DNA from: Gymnopilus junonius
Taxonomy: Eukaryota > Basidiomycota > Agaricomycetes > Agaricales > Galerinaceae
NCBI GenBank assembly: GCA_015501075.1
Contig: JADNYJ010000166.1
Coordinates: forward strand, 20,410-84,409
DNA length: 64,000 bases
Direction: 5' to 3'
The notes under the pieces are model-generated. The model had not been told where the DNA came from. It did not search any database and saw only the letters and a program-made list of their open reading frames with translations. Shown here in pieces: positions 50,001-61,507 of the stretch. Position numbers and translations under genes: made by a program. How positions within the stretch are numbered: position 1 is the stretch's first letter; the number at the start of each line of letters is the position of its first letter.

Positions 50001-50686
50001 AAAGTTGATTCAGTCATTAACTGGAAAGTTCCAACTAATCATGACTTACTTCATGGTTTTTTGGGTTCTGTTGGCTATCTAGCCGATGATGTGCCTGGAG
50101 TTCGAGTTCCTATGGGCATCCTCAGTGCTCTGACAGGTGACACAGTCCTTTTTCATTGGACTTACACTGAACAATGTGCCTTTGAGGATATTAAATCCCT
50201 GGTTCAGACTGCTCATGAGCATGATCAAGTCCCTCTGAATTATGTGGAGGGTGCACCTACCATTTGGATGGTCACAGATGGATGTGCCACAGGGATCTCC
50301 AGCCTTGTCGGCCAAGGCAATGACTGGAAATCTGCAAAAATTGCAGCATTCTACTCTGCAAAGCTCAATTCGGCACAGCAGAATTATCCTGTGCATGAAA
50401 TTGAGATGCTTGCAGGTATAGGAACCATGCTACAGCATAGTGATATCCTGCAGGGAACTCATTTCAAATGGTTAACAGATCATAAAGGTTTAATTTACCT
50501 TTTGAATCAGAAAAACCTCTCAGGATGACAGGCTCATTGGCTCGAAAAGATCAGTTCTTTTGATTTTGAAGTAATCTATGTGCCTGGAAGTGAGAATGTG
50601 GTAGCTGATGCCCTCTCATGGATTTATTCCAATGATGCACCTGGGACTGTTCATGCTCACAGTGAGTACACATACCACAATGTCAT
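45640..50686 (+). mobile_element. Truncated Ty3/gypsy retrotransposon
   Basis: Gag, zinc knuckle, protease, reverse transcriptase and RNase H follow in the Ty3/gypsy order. The element ends abruptly at 50686 in the RNase H tail, where another LTR starts. No integrase or chromodomain and no own LTR were found. The frame is broken by many stops, mostly TGA where CGA (Arg) or a similar codon is expected, and CpG is scarce. It is a long-dead copy. Confidence 0.88.
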
Positions 50687-50700
50687 TGTGACAGTGCGAT
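48534..50700 (+). pseudogene. gypsy pol: protease, RT, RNase H
   Basis: The protease site is ALLDTGSLGDFM (near 48850). The RT has RNKNTYKLTSLLPDMDG, FQSSLDQSAVYEQI and the catalytic YLDDIVIYS (near 49815-49840). RNase H reads VTDGCATGISSLVGQG and YPVHEIEMLAGI, where the usual second acidic residue region is kept, and ADALSWI follows. Stops (TGA near 49032, 49917 and 50526) interrupt the frame. The RNase H stop sits in LSG*QAHWLE, where most relatives have Arg. Integrase is missing. Confidence 0.85.
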
Positions 50701-50891
50701 CTGGCACATAGTTGATTAGATTAGATACATTCCCATCAGTGGCTGTGCACATTCTGTGTGCCAGCGCATCCCGCACTCTGAATATCATTCCATTGCTTGC
50801 CTTCTGCCATGACATGCTATGCTATCTGCATGGCCTGCTTGATGTGTCTCTGAGCTCCAGCTTCCCGGGTCCAAGGCAGAATGGCCTGCCC
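50687..50891 (+). repeat. Left LTR, matched part
   Basis: Aligns without gaps to 52393-52597. I count 13 differences in 205 bases, at nine sites, all of them CG against TG or CA, or TG against CA. Confidence 0.9.
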
Positions 50892-51139
50892 TATCTGGTG
50901 ACAAATGAGGGATTTGATGTCATTCTTTCAGACTGCCCACCACCTTCATTTTGCCAGCACACCAGATTCTGTGCAATTTTCATGTCTCAGACAACTTTCC
51001 AAGTTTAACTGTCATTATTTACATGCCTCGAGCTACATAGCTCGTATTCTACAGCTGCTTACATACCTCATCTGCTCTTCTCATCACTGCATCCTCACTT
51101 GCTCATTTTCTTACCATGGCACCATATTGAAGAGCTTAC

Positions 51140-52376
51140 ATGTTTACCAGTGAGCCTGAACAAGATGAAAATGCAGCTGACTGGCTTCTCGCCCTTGAGA
51201 TGAACATATATTCCAGCACGACCAACTGAGAGAAGGTTGACTTATTTTCCAGCAAGCTTTTCTGTGGATCTCCAGCAAAGAAATGGTTCAACAAGCTTCT
51301 GAATGAGGGCCATCGAAAATGGAACATTATTAAAGAAGCATTCAAGGCAAAATGGATCAGACTGGAAGAAACTCCAACTGCTCCTCCTGAGATTTCCAGT
51401 GAAGCTCTTGTTGTGCTTCTTGGCATTGAAACAGGTTCCCCTTGCTCAATCAACTATCAACAGCCTCTCAAAATATTACCTGCTGCAGAACTCTTCTCAA
51501 CTTCACCCAGCAGTCCCACCATTCCCCCATCTTCTCTTCCTATACCCGAAAATCCAAAAACAAACACAAACACTTCCCTTACCAACCTTTCCAACCTTCT
51601 TGCAGCACAAGATATTACTGGTGTGACCAATTTCTGTCAATTGATGGCTGATACAGAGCACTGCAACTTCACTCTCATCTGGGATCTGGCCTTCAAGGCT
51701 GGAAAATCTTTTTCTCAACAGGAACATGGTTTACCTTCCAAACCAGTTGCCTCAACCTCTGAAAAGGCCTCCCAGACTACTTCTGTCCCCATATCCAATA
51801 ATCCTGATGTTTTATCTTCTTCACCTTGTATTCCTGTTCCTGCTGAACCCTCTTTAATACCTGTTCCAGTACCTAATCTTTCATTACCTGAACCATTTTT
51901 ATGGTCTGATGAACCCTCCAATATTTCAGTCCCTTCACCTCTGCCTAATTCTTCCTCTGCTCCTCCAATTTTACCCTCCTTCCCAAAATGTGACCTTTCC
52001 ACTTTATGGTCAGGTACAAATCCATGGCAGAGCTTACACCATCGAAAAGGATGAGGCTGCTGCTGGACTCCTCCATTCTTTGCTCAGCGTCCATGGGTCC
52101 CATTTGTTAATTTTAATTCCTATTCTTATTCCAGCAGACCTCAACCTCATATACCAAAGGCAGATCTGCTGCCTATTCATCATCATTTTCAACCAACTCA
52201 GCACCCTCCTCTTCCTCATTCCAACACAGCTACATTTCTTCCACTGGCACTTGATTGGGATCATGATCCCTGACTTTCTGACCTTAGCCATGTTCTATGA
52301 GCTTCAGGATGGGTCTTTCTGGGCACTCTCAGAGCTTGAGATAGGATTCTGGGTATGCAACAAGGATGTTGCTTAA
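51140..52376 (+). pseudogene. Gag-like protein of the TR-GAG element
   Basis: Begins MFTSEPEQDENAADWLLALE. It reads KVDLFSSKLFCGSPAKKWFN and WNIIKEAFKAKWIRLEE, the capsid pattern of Ty3-type Gag. A Pro/Ser-rich tail follows. A TGA stop near 51228 and frame changes break it. No CCHC, protease or RT. Confidence 0.72.
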
Positions 52377-52379
52377 TTC

Positions 52380-52392
52380 AAAGGGGGGCACA
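52380..52392 (+). other. Polypurine tract
   Basis: AAAGGGGGGCACA abuts the right LTR start, as expected for the primer of plus-strand DNA synthesis. Confidence 0.8.
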
Positions 52393-52597
52393 TGTGACAG
52401 TGCAATCTGGCATGTAGTTGATTAGATTAGATACATTCCCATCAGTGGCTGTGCATGTTCTGTGTGCCAGTGCATCCCGCACTCTGAATATCATTCCATT
52501 GCTTGCCTTCTGCCATGACATGCTATGCTATCCACACGGCCTGCTTGACATGTCTCTGAGCTCCAGCTTCCCAGGTCCGAGGCAGAATGGCCTGCCC
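52393..52597 (+). repeat. Right LTR, truncated
   Basis: Same start TGTGACAG as the left copy. Similarity ends at 52597, where unrelated sequence begins, so a later insertion or deletion cut it. Confidence 0.9.
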
Positions 52598-54564
52598 CAT
52601 CATCAATGAAGACATGGAGATTGGTGTGGGTGACTTGCCAGTCCTTGCCGGACTCGAAGCATGCACTGCAGTGCCAAAGCATGCCTGAAAAACTGCTCCA
52701 AATGTGGATACAGGTCATCCTGAGACTGCAAAAGAGTTTGCAGCAAGGGTAAAGGACCATTCCATTCTCAAAGGACCACGAGAATGAAAGTAGGGTAGAA
52801 GTGGTGGTCAGAAACCAAAGAACACCATGGACACACTGTCAACAGCTCATCCTCGGGTGCCAGCACCTTCAGTTGATGCCCAAGAAAGGGCACTGTGAAG
52901 TCAGTACTCCATCTGAGTGCAGAATTATGCAAAATCATTATGGCAGTAGACTCACCTTGATCTTTTAGTGAGTCAGCTGCAACACTGCCAACAGCCCAGC
53001 TCGAAGCCACTGAATTGAAAGATTTTGTTTCTGTCCACCTGCTCATATGTCATCCATCTATGCCCCATCTGTTGTGAATGAAGACATGCTCACATTCTCT
53101 CTCTCACTCTCTCTTTTTCTCACTGTCAGACACTGGGGAAGAACCTTGAAGTCTACCATATAAATGACAGGTGTAACCAGTTGACCAAGTTTGCTCATGC
53201 TATTGTCATCATAGCGGTTGTACTTCAAGCCCTGCTCCTTGGATCCAGTGCCACCTGCCTCTTCATCCTTGACTTGGAGTTCCTCTGGTTTTTACCATCC
53301 CTCATGCTATGGATGCAGTTCACCCTCTCTGTCATGTGGATCAGTTTTGGACCTACCAGCAAACCTATCAGCAATTCGCAGAGGCCTTTGATGCTGAACA
53401 TAGCCTTTTATGGCATCACTGCCATCACTTCTTCTGGCCTCACAGTCACTGGCATCATCATCCACTGGCTGTTCACATTCACCAATCAATATCTGTTCCT
53501 CCAGGCTCTGTTCGTCTGGGCCTCTTATCACCTCATGACCATCATTCACGACATCATGCCTAACAATGACCATGATCAAGATGGTGTTGAGGCCACTACC
53601 GGGTTCAACATCATGAGCTCTCGGGCAATGGATGTCATAGGTGAGTCAACCAATGGGAAACAGAGGAAAGACATCTTTCCTTGGTAAGATATCTTACTTG
53701 AATTTGCTTCAGGTGGCCTATGCTAATGCCTGTGCAGCAATCTTGGCTGAGAGATGTTGAAGCCAGATGGCAAAGATATCCAAATGTATGTTCTGGTGCT
53801 ATTCCCGTTCTGCATGCCCTTTTTTTATTCATCGAGTAGGGTCAGAATTCCGAGAAATTCAGAGCACATTTATCAGTATGTCTACTCGAACCATGGCTCA
53901 TTGATGATGAGAGTCGCTAATCAGCTATGCAGGCCAGGGTGGCATTCGGCACCTGTCACCTCACTGTCTTCAGACTATGCAAGTGCCATGTTTGTCATGA
54001 ATAGCAGCGAGTACGTGTTCTGCCATATTGCTCATATCTGTGGTTGATATTGACACTGGTGGCTCTGCTTCCTAGAGCCATTTTGGGACACAACATGAAA
54101 GAGCAATCAATGGCCTTTCTAGCTTGGCTGTGGAGAGCTTTGTATGTGCTCATCTCATGACCAATGGAAGGGCTCTAGGTAACAGTACCCTAGATTTGCT
54201 AGGTCACAATGTTGAGCTCGTGCATGTGCCAGCCATGAGAATGAGTACATCTCTCTGATTACTCCATCCTGTGTGTATTGGCTGATGGAATTTGCTCGAT
54301 TTGCAGACCCATGGAGGGTCCCAAGAGAAATGCTTCCATCAAATCACATCAGGAAAACAACTGTAAACCTTGGATTGATCTGATGTGATCTGACCTCAAA
54401 AATAGTTCTCACACACCTGTTGGTGCCCTGGGTTGCCCTGGCATGCTCTCAGCCCTTCTGGGCCACCTATATTTTTACTATCAATATGACTTCTCAAGGA
54501 GCTGCAGAAGATCATTGATTTGTTATTATTGACATGATATAGACTTTCTAATAGTACAGAGTAA
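52598..54564. other. Repetitive-looking filler, no gene recognised
   Basis: Low-CpG DNA with several frames (for example 53181-53687) that overlap in two phases and show no domain. Probably more transposon debris, including whatever cut the right LTR. I could not name it. Confidence 0.4.
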
Positions 54565-57500
54565 TTACCAGATAGTCTGATATGAGTATTTACTAAGCCA
54601 ATTATTAATAAAGAAATTCTCTGCATTATTCAGAACATTAGATGGCTTCCAGGTAACTTCTTCAGGATGCCCTTGGAAGATGGGGGAAAGCATACAGCTT
54701 TGGCGGATGGCGGATAATGGAATGACTTCCCCAGGAAGTCATCCATCCTTATCAAGTTTTGGCTTTGAGACTTGGTACATTCCGTGGCTGGCATTTGGGC
54801 CACCAGTTTGGCGTGAATACCATTCAACGTAAACAAGAGGCTCTTGAGGCCACTTTGATGGGGCTGGAATAGTTCCTCCAGCAACCTGAAGGGCTTTAGG
54901 AAGGGAGAAAATAACTTTGACGTGGCCAATTTTGGTTCCTGTTCAGAGTGCTCTAAATTAGATCCTGGGTGATTACGACTTCAAGCCATTTACCTTTCAG
55001 TCCATGGGATTCTGCTTCTTTGCTAGTCATAACAACTGCAGTGTCAAAGCGTCCATCTGGCATTGATTTGGATCTAGGAATAGCCTTGACAATGTCATAT
55101 TCTTCCTCATCGTCATTCAAAGGCACTGGATGGAAGCGGAACATATTGTAGACATCGAGTTGCGAGAAAGGCAAAGTCGCAGACTGAAGGGTTTGGTTTG
55201 GGAGTCTGGGTTCTCGAATACTGTTGAGATATTTCCGCAAGTAAAAAGCGAAATCTGGTGCATTGTGAAGTTGTTGGATGAGTGAAATTGGACGCTGTGG
55301 ATAGTTTGGATATTTAGCAATGGTTTTAAACCGACATCTTGAAGAAGCACCAGTTGAGTTCGAATCAGGCATTGGGGAATTAGTCGCTGTTGAGCTGCTT
55401 GCTGTATTAGAAGAAGGGGAAAGGACAGGTAAAGATGATGCGGGTACAGCAGAATGGTTCTCTGATAGACGTTGCTTTGTAAGGGCATTGAAATATGATA
55501 ATTTCTCCTGTTGTGAGAGCCAACATATCATCTGCGGAAACTCATCACATTGGTTGGTAGCCCTCCAGCCATGCTTTGCGAAGTCAATATGTAGCCATTC
55601 AAACATTTCAGTGTTGTAGTTATCAGTTGTTCCAAAGAGCTCGATGCTGTCAATGTAGTGGTTGAGAGAGTGAAGTTTGGGTAAATTGAGGTGTTCACGG
55701 CACTTGATATCGACAAAATAGTGTTTGTATTTGTGAAAATCCTTGAGTGCATCCCTCATGTAGGCCAACGTTTCTTGATTATGAGATGAATATTGCGAAA
55801 GATAGATGAAATCCAGGAGAGCTCTAACTGCTTTGATGCCAGTTGGTGCCATTAATCCAGATAAGCAGCCCAAGAGGATCTTTGCCATATTCTTCCGCTC
55901 ACTACCAGATATCTGCGAGAGCTTCGAGATGCCATGTTTGAATTGCCGTAAGCCAACCCCAAATGGAAGAGCCTGTATACGTTGATCTAGAGCCTTCTCT
56001 CCTACTATGCGCTGGCACCAGGCAACTATGTGCTTGAATATCCCCTGGTAAAGCTGATGAAGGATGTCTGGGGTTATGCACTTGTGGATGTCAGTGTATG
56101 GGAAGTCTTGCCAGAATGGTGTATAAACACCGCCAGCGACGTCGTGTGACATGCACTCCTTGTGAAACTCCCTGGGTGAATCACTGACTTTGGCGTCATT
56201 GATGATCTTCTCTGTCCACTGTCTTGTCCTCTCAGGAGCTGCTTTTGGATCACCTAGGCCATCTGCTGGACATTGGCATTTGGGACAAGTGCCGTACTTT
56301 GTACAGGTGACAAGGCACTGCTCGGGGTAGTCGGCCACATAGCAAGTAAGGATCGGAAATACACATCGGATGTCGCCATTGCTGCAGGTCATTTCAACGC
56401 CATCTTTTCCCGCCTTTTTCAAGGGCTCGAGAACAATCCTCATCGCCTTGTGGAATATACGCTGGACTCTGGATCGGTGTTCTAGCTCCGTCATCTTGGC
56501 CTGGTTGAGTTTGTCCACAGAAAGATAGGCAATGAGGATGCATGCATTCTGGCTGGGCTTGCGGCGTACTGCTTTGGAGAGATTCCCAATTGTTAAGTAG
56601 ACTGGATAGGCAGACTTTCCTCCGGAGAATTGTGTAAGTTGAGTCTTATCAGTCGTGACTATGACCGGGGCAACTGTTGCACCGGCTGGAAGAAGGGCCT
56701 TGACAAAGTGTTAGTATGGCATCAGGCAGTTAATTATCAGAACAAGCTCACCTGGAGAGCATGCCACCACTTGGCAGTATGCATCTCCGAGAAAATTCTT
56801 GATTTTTTCATCTCATCTGTGAAAACCTTCTTCGGTGTGTATACCCGATGCTTTTCTAAGGCAGGATCAGTGAATAGACTCTTGATTGCCTCTAGCGGAC
56901 TACGAAAGTGAATAGTGAACTTTTCATCAGGTTCACCACGGAAAAACAGCTCCTTTGTTTGCCATTCACCAGCGCGATCAGGTATTGAATCAACCTTCTT
57001 GAGCAGTGAACGTATATTGTTGTAAGAAAGCCCTAATCTCTCCTGCACCTGAGATACCAAGGATTAGCACTTCACCATATGCTGGACCTCTGAAACGTAC
57101 CCCAGGAATTGCTAGCAAGCGATCAATGGCATTCTGCCCTGGCCCATCCTTCACAGCCCATTCTGCAAACCTCCAGTCAAGCTCAGAGGAGAAAGGCATA
57201 AACTCGGGTACAGTTTCGCCCATGATTGCATCGCCATCAGCATCTGTTGAAATCGTTGGGCTAGGTGCATGGCCTATAACTTTGCCCGCAGTTGGATGCT
57301 GTTCTTCCACGTGAGAATCATAATTGTCATCGAGACTCCGGAGTGTCTCAGCCTTTGATGACTCCTGAGATTTGGAAATAGATGGCTCAGGAATGGATGG
57401 CGGCAGAAGAATGAACTCATCTCTATCAATGTCTTCTGTTGGATCAACCTCATTCTCTCATCCTCTAACCCTGGCCACTCTGCAGCTTCCCATTCAAAGG

Positions 57501-57779
57501 AGGGGGATTTTCTGCTTCACCTGCGGGATCTTGCTGGAGAGGTGGTGCCCTTGATGTCGATGGGGTCGGTGCTGATGGAGTGATTGGTGTTGAGGGTGGT
57601 TGTACTGGCAGAGGGGTCATAGGGCGTGGATCACCAAGATTCAGCTCACGTATTTTCCCTTTGCGGTACCATTTGCATGACTTGGCCATTGAGAGATGTG
57701 AATTGAGACCCCTGCTTGTCTTGAAGACTTTCTCACATGCCGGGCATTGAGGGATAGATTCATCGAAGAAAATTGGCAT
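54565..57779 (-). pseudogene. Plavaka-type transposase gene, C-terminus broken
   Basis: From 57779 the protein starts with a C2H2 finger, CPACEKVFKTSRGLNSHL. A Pro-rich linker follows, then ELDWRFAEWAVKDGPGQNAID, and after an intron near 57052-57102 VQERLGLSYNNIRSLLKKVD. It goes on with HTAKWWHALQ and, over another intron, TDKTQLTQFSGGKSAYPVYL, KPSQNACILIAYL and a 520-residue block with DILHQLYQGIFKH. This order is that of Plavaka elements of Agaricomycetes. The open block stops at 54953 with TQDLI. Beyond it the family C-terminus continues in a shifted frame (GHVKVIFSLPKAL, YVEWYSRQ, HGMYQVS) with one more TGA. The TAG, a one-base insertion and the TGA make it inactive as it stands. Terminal repeats were not found. 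Confidence 0.82.
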
Positions 57780-58709
57780 GGCGTGCTCAAAGACCCTGAT
57801 GATTACAGTTGATAAGCCAGAAAGTACCACAGCTCTGTGAGAAATAGATCCGAGCAACGTGTGAGAACCAGACCGATGGATTTCATTGTATGGTATGCAA
57901 TAATTATATCAAGGGTCTATAATTATAGAGTGAGAGGTGAATTTGGCTAAGCAAATGAACGACTTACATATTTAAAGAGAGTACAGTTTTCAACAAAGTG
58001 AGAGGCAAAAAAGCAAAACAACAAGATCGCATGATGACTTGGAAATAAGAATGAGTGAGAGGGTTGAGTAAATGTCCAGAGATGGCGATTGCATCATTCA
58101 TGAGCTGGGTTGGTATCAAGATGGGAGTCGCTGAACAGATTTCCAGACCACGACCTTCTTCTCTTGTGTCATATTAGACACTAGGGGAAAAATTAGATTT
58201 TTGTTATAGAAGTAGAAAGTACAGAAAGAGTGGCGCACCTCTTCCAGTCACTTTCTCCCAGAGTTTTACAAAGGCCCGTTGGTATGCAATCCAACCGTGG
58301 TAGCTGACTGTCACCCTTGAAGCTTAAGAAGGTCTTAGATGGATCGCACTCAAGCAACCAGCTCTCTTACAGTCTTCTGACCGCTCCCAATCTTGCTCTA
58401 TTATTGTTGGTGTATCCGAGAAGCCAGAGTTGATGGAGGACAATCTGGACCGCATGAGCCGGCCTGGAAACCAGCCTGACCAGGGGAACAGATGTTGAGG
58501 GAGTGAACAGAATGCGTAACTAAATTTAACTCAAGCATGAAGACGTGTTACTGGGTTGACATCTGGTGTATGTTCAGGGTCGAAGCTCCAGCCAATGGTG
58601 TAAAGACTCGGCTTATTGATGTGGCAGGCCACGAGGAACCAAGAATTGCCATTGAACTGGCTACAGGAGATGAACGTAATGTAAATTTTCTATAGAGAAC
58701 ATACTATGG
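57780..58709. other. Spacer between Plavaka and EPL1 copies
   Basis: No gene recognised; the 5' end of the Plavaka element must lie here, but no clear inverted end was found. Confidence 0.4.
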
Positions 58710-61110
58710 AATCACGGGAGACTGCGACTGGGAACGTTGGGCAGAGGCAAAGGTGCATGAGCCATGTGAGGTGACATGGAGTGCTGGCCGTTGATATGCA
58801 CATCATTCCTCAAGGGAACAGGTCATGATCCATTGGCGAAAGGTGTTCGTACAGGCACTGCATGGCCCATGCTGGGACTTGAGGCGTGGTTGCCATTGAT
58901 CCGACCACCAAGGCCATTCACGGTGGACGGCGGCCACTGAATTGCTCTGTTATGCCATTGCATCTGTTGATTAACCAGCAGCTTGAGGTTCATGTTTGCT
59001 TGAGGAAGCTGCAGACCCATATTGACACCATTGGCACCAGCATGCATGTACACATTTGCTAGCGTCTTGGCTTGGATAGCAGCAAGATCAGGGTTGACAT
59101 TGGGCATTGTAGCAAACACTGAGCACAGGTTCTGCGTCACGTTCTGCGACTTCAGGCATGGAGGGACTCTATTCACAGGGATCTCGACATTGCCTTCCGA
59201 CTGGGAGATGGCAGAAACACTGTTCGTAATGGCAGGGGTGGGGGCAACATCAGATTTCTGGACATCGATGTGCGGCATGGTGATGGCAGCTCAGCTTACA
59301 CTGTTGACACCATTGGGAGGAGAGTGTTGAGGGATCAGAACAGGAAGGGGATGAGGAGGGGAGATGTGGTGGGCGATGGCGCCATTTGCCTGAAGATTGG
59401 TGACAGGGATGCCAGGGGGCCGCATGCCGCCGTTGGACGAGATCTGCATTTGAGGTGTAGCCGATGGAGGTTGCATCTTCTTGAGTTGCTGCTGCATTGC
59501 AACAGGGGCCATGCCATTAGCTGCAGCCACCAACGCAAGAGCCTGATTAGGTGCAAGATGGGGAGGAAGAGGCATGTTTGGAGGGTAAGGCCATAGGACA
59601 CCTTGAGCGTCTCTTCGCATGATGGTGGGAGGCATGCCTAATTGGTAAGGCATCACGATGTGCAGACGACCGTCTGGCCCATTGACAATCACCGAGGGAT
59701 CACTCAAGAGGTGGAGGTGGTCTGTCTCTGTGAAGAGAGTCGTGGTGTGGTGCAAGTAACTAATGAAGTGGTCAGCTAGAAGTTAGAAGTACGTAGAAAA
59801 GAAAGTACATACGTAGGATCATAGCCGTCGATCAATATACGATCTTGCTCATCTGCACCCTCTGGACCGACTGGAGGTACATCGTCTTGGTCATATCTCC
59901 AGCGTTCCTCCATCCGCCGCTGCCACTCAAGCTCCTCCGGATCTTCTTCCTCTTCCTCGCCCTCCATGGCGTTCTCATCCTCTGACTTATCCTCTTCGCC
60001 AAAACCGAACAGGCTTGAATGGGCATACTTCTTGCTGGGCCGACGAGGAATAGTATCTCGCCAGTCAACAAGGAGCCACCCACCATGACCATACCGCAAG
60101 CGGAAGGCTCACATCGGGGTGCGTGGCGGACTCGGAGGAGAGTCTCCGTCTGTCTTGTCTGAGCTTGTGGACAGCCATTTCGGTGTGCTTGATGGAGGGA
60201 AATATTTGAAAAGCTGAGATGCATATGTGGTTGGGCAGTTTTGGTAGGCACCCTAATACCAGAGTCAGGCTCCAGATAAGATAAAAACAGATGTAAAGAA
60301 AAGCTTACATCGACGGCGTCTTCCCAATGGTGGTCGATCTCCTTTTGCTTCTGGAGTTGTGCCTTGATCTGCTCGCGGATGAGTTGTTGACGTTCTTTGG
60401 GTCGAATGACTGGTTCGCACGGCGGCGGAGCCCCCTGTTCATTTGTCTTGATTCGTAAACCAGGTACACAACTGAAGAAATGTATCATGAGCAACTTGAG
60501 ATTGGAACCATATCTAAGAACATACCCGGCGTCCGGCTTCTTGGTTGGTCTTTTCTTGTCCACCAGCAGCTCCTCGTCGAGCTTGTCATGTAGACTGGGG
60601 AACCTCCGTTTGAGGTCGGCGAAGGCCATCCGCTTCTCCCAGACCACTTGAGACTGTGCAGCCAGCTCCTTCTTCACCGTTTCTTGCGTCAAGATCATCT
60701 TGGCGAGCCCCAGAGGGTGAAGGAGTTCAGTCTGCAGGCGAGATAGCTTGTCCGACGAGGTCGCTCGTGATGCTCTCGTTTTTCGAATAGCTTTGTTCTC
60801 GCATTGCCGGAAGCATACATAGGATTTGTTGAGCATGTCAGATTCGTCACCCTAAAGAAAAATATGTTTAATTGATGTTCAACCAATTTACAGAGATGTT
60901 GATGGCTTACATTTTGGGTAGGTATAGTGCGGAGGCCCCCACGTTCTACTCAGCACTCTTTCCAGTATGGATATATTGCATGGGCAATCTTTAAGAGGTT
61001 CGCAGGTTGCGGTATCCACGACGGTATGGTATAGGTTGCAAACATATTTGCTGGCAACGGCGCTGAAAACACGTCCTGGTATTCTGAGAAGGCCGGACAC
61101 CCTCGAGAAG
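58710..61110 (-). pseudogene. EPL1: 5'-truncated copy of EPL1 (enhancer of polycomb-like)
   Basis: EPL1 is a subunit of the NuA4 histone acetyltransferase. Reading leftward from 61110: PAFSEYQDVFSAPL, TYTIPSWIPQPANLLKIA, AIYPYWKEC-stop-VERGGLRTI, then after an intron GDESDMLNKSYVCFRQCEN, KTRASRATSSDKLSRLQ and KERQQLIREQIKAQLQKQK. It continues with YQNCPTTYASQLFKYF, a stop, LRYGHGGWLLVDWRDTIP, DQDDVPPVGPEGADEQDR and a Gln/Pro-rich tail. The first half of the N-terminal EPcA domain is missing. Introns are kept, so it is a DNA-level copy and not a retrocopy. In-frame TGA stops lie near 60950, at 60111-60113 and at 58823-58825. Several Arg positions expected in the family are Cys, Gln, His, Trp or stop. 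Confidence 0.83.
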
Positions 61111-61507
61111 CACTCTTAATGAGAAGCAGTGAGGGTGTAGAGGCCGTGGCAGCTTGTCTGTATGTGTCCTGAAATGAGTTGCTACCAGTAAGTATGTATA
61201 TTCAGTAGGGCAGGGGGCTTACCTGATAAGAGATTCCATGACACCCACTGAAGGATAATCTGATAAAGATAACCCAAAGGTGAGATAGAGGTGGGAATGT
61301 TGCAGTGAGAGGCGACTTTTTGTTGCAGAATTCCCAGTGGTGCATTCAACAAACAAGAAAGACGCGTTCAAGTAACGCATTTCGATGCTGTGTACGTGTC
61401 ACGTGATGTATCGTCCTCAGATCACTGATCTCTAATCTTGCTCAGTTCTCTAACTTCTCTTGTCACTCGACCTCCCACCCTTCTGCCACTCTCCTCCCAT
61501 CACACTG
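61111..61507. other. Spacer, no gene recognised
   Basis: The EPL1 similarity ends near 61110 and the hairpin array begins near 61508. Nothing else recognised. Confidence 0.4.

Larger units (their letters stand above)
50687..52597 (+). mobile_element. Gag-only LTR element (TR-GAG type), 3' LTR cut
   Basis: Direct repeats at 50687-50891 and 52393-52597, both starting TGTGACAG, flank a region with only a Gag-like frame. A polypurine tract touches the right repeat. There is no pol. The left LTR probably runs on to near 51130. The right one is cut after 205 bp by other DNA. The element sits inside the gypsy copy, so it is younger. Confidence 0.82.

Noticed and set aside
50687..50891. This repeat as the gypsy element's own 3' LTR
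   Set aside because: No polypurine tract precedes it and integrase is missing, while the copy at 52393 has one; it belongs to the nested Gag-only element.
53181..53687. 168-codon frame with hydrophobic stretches
   Set aside because: A second frame is open over the same bases (53309-53563) and neither shows a domain; likely transposon debris.
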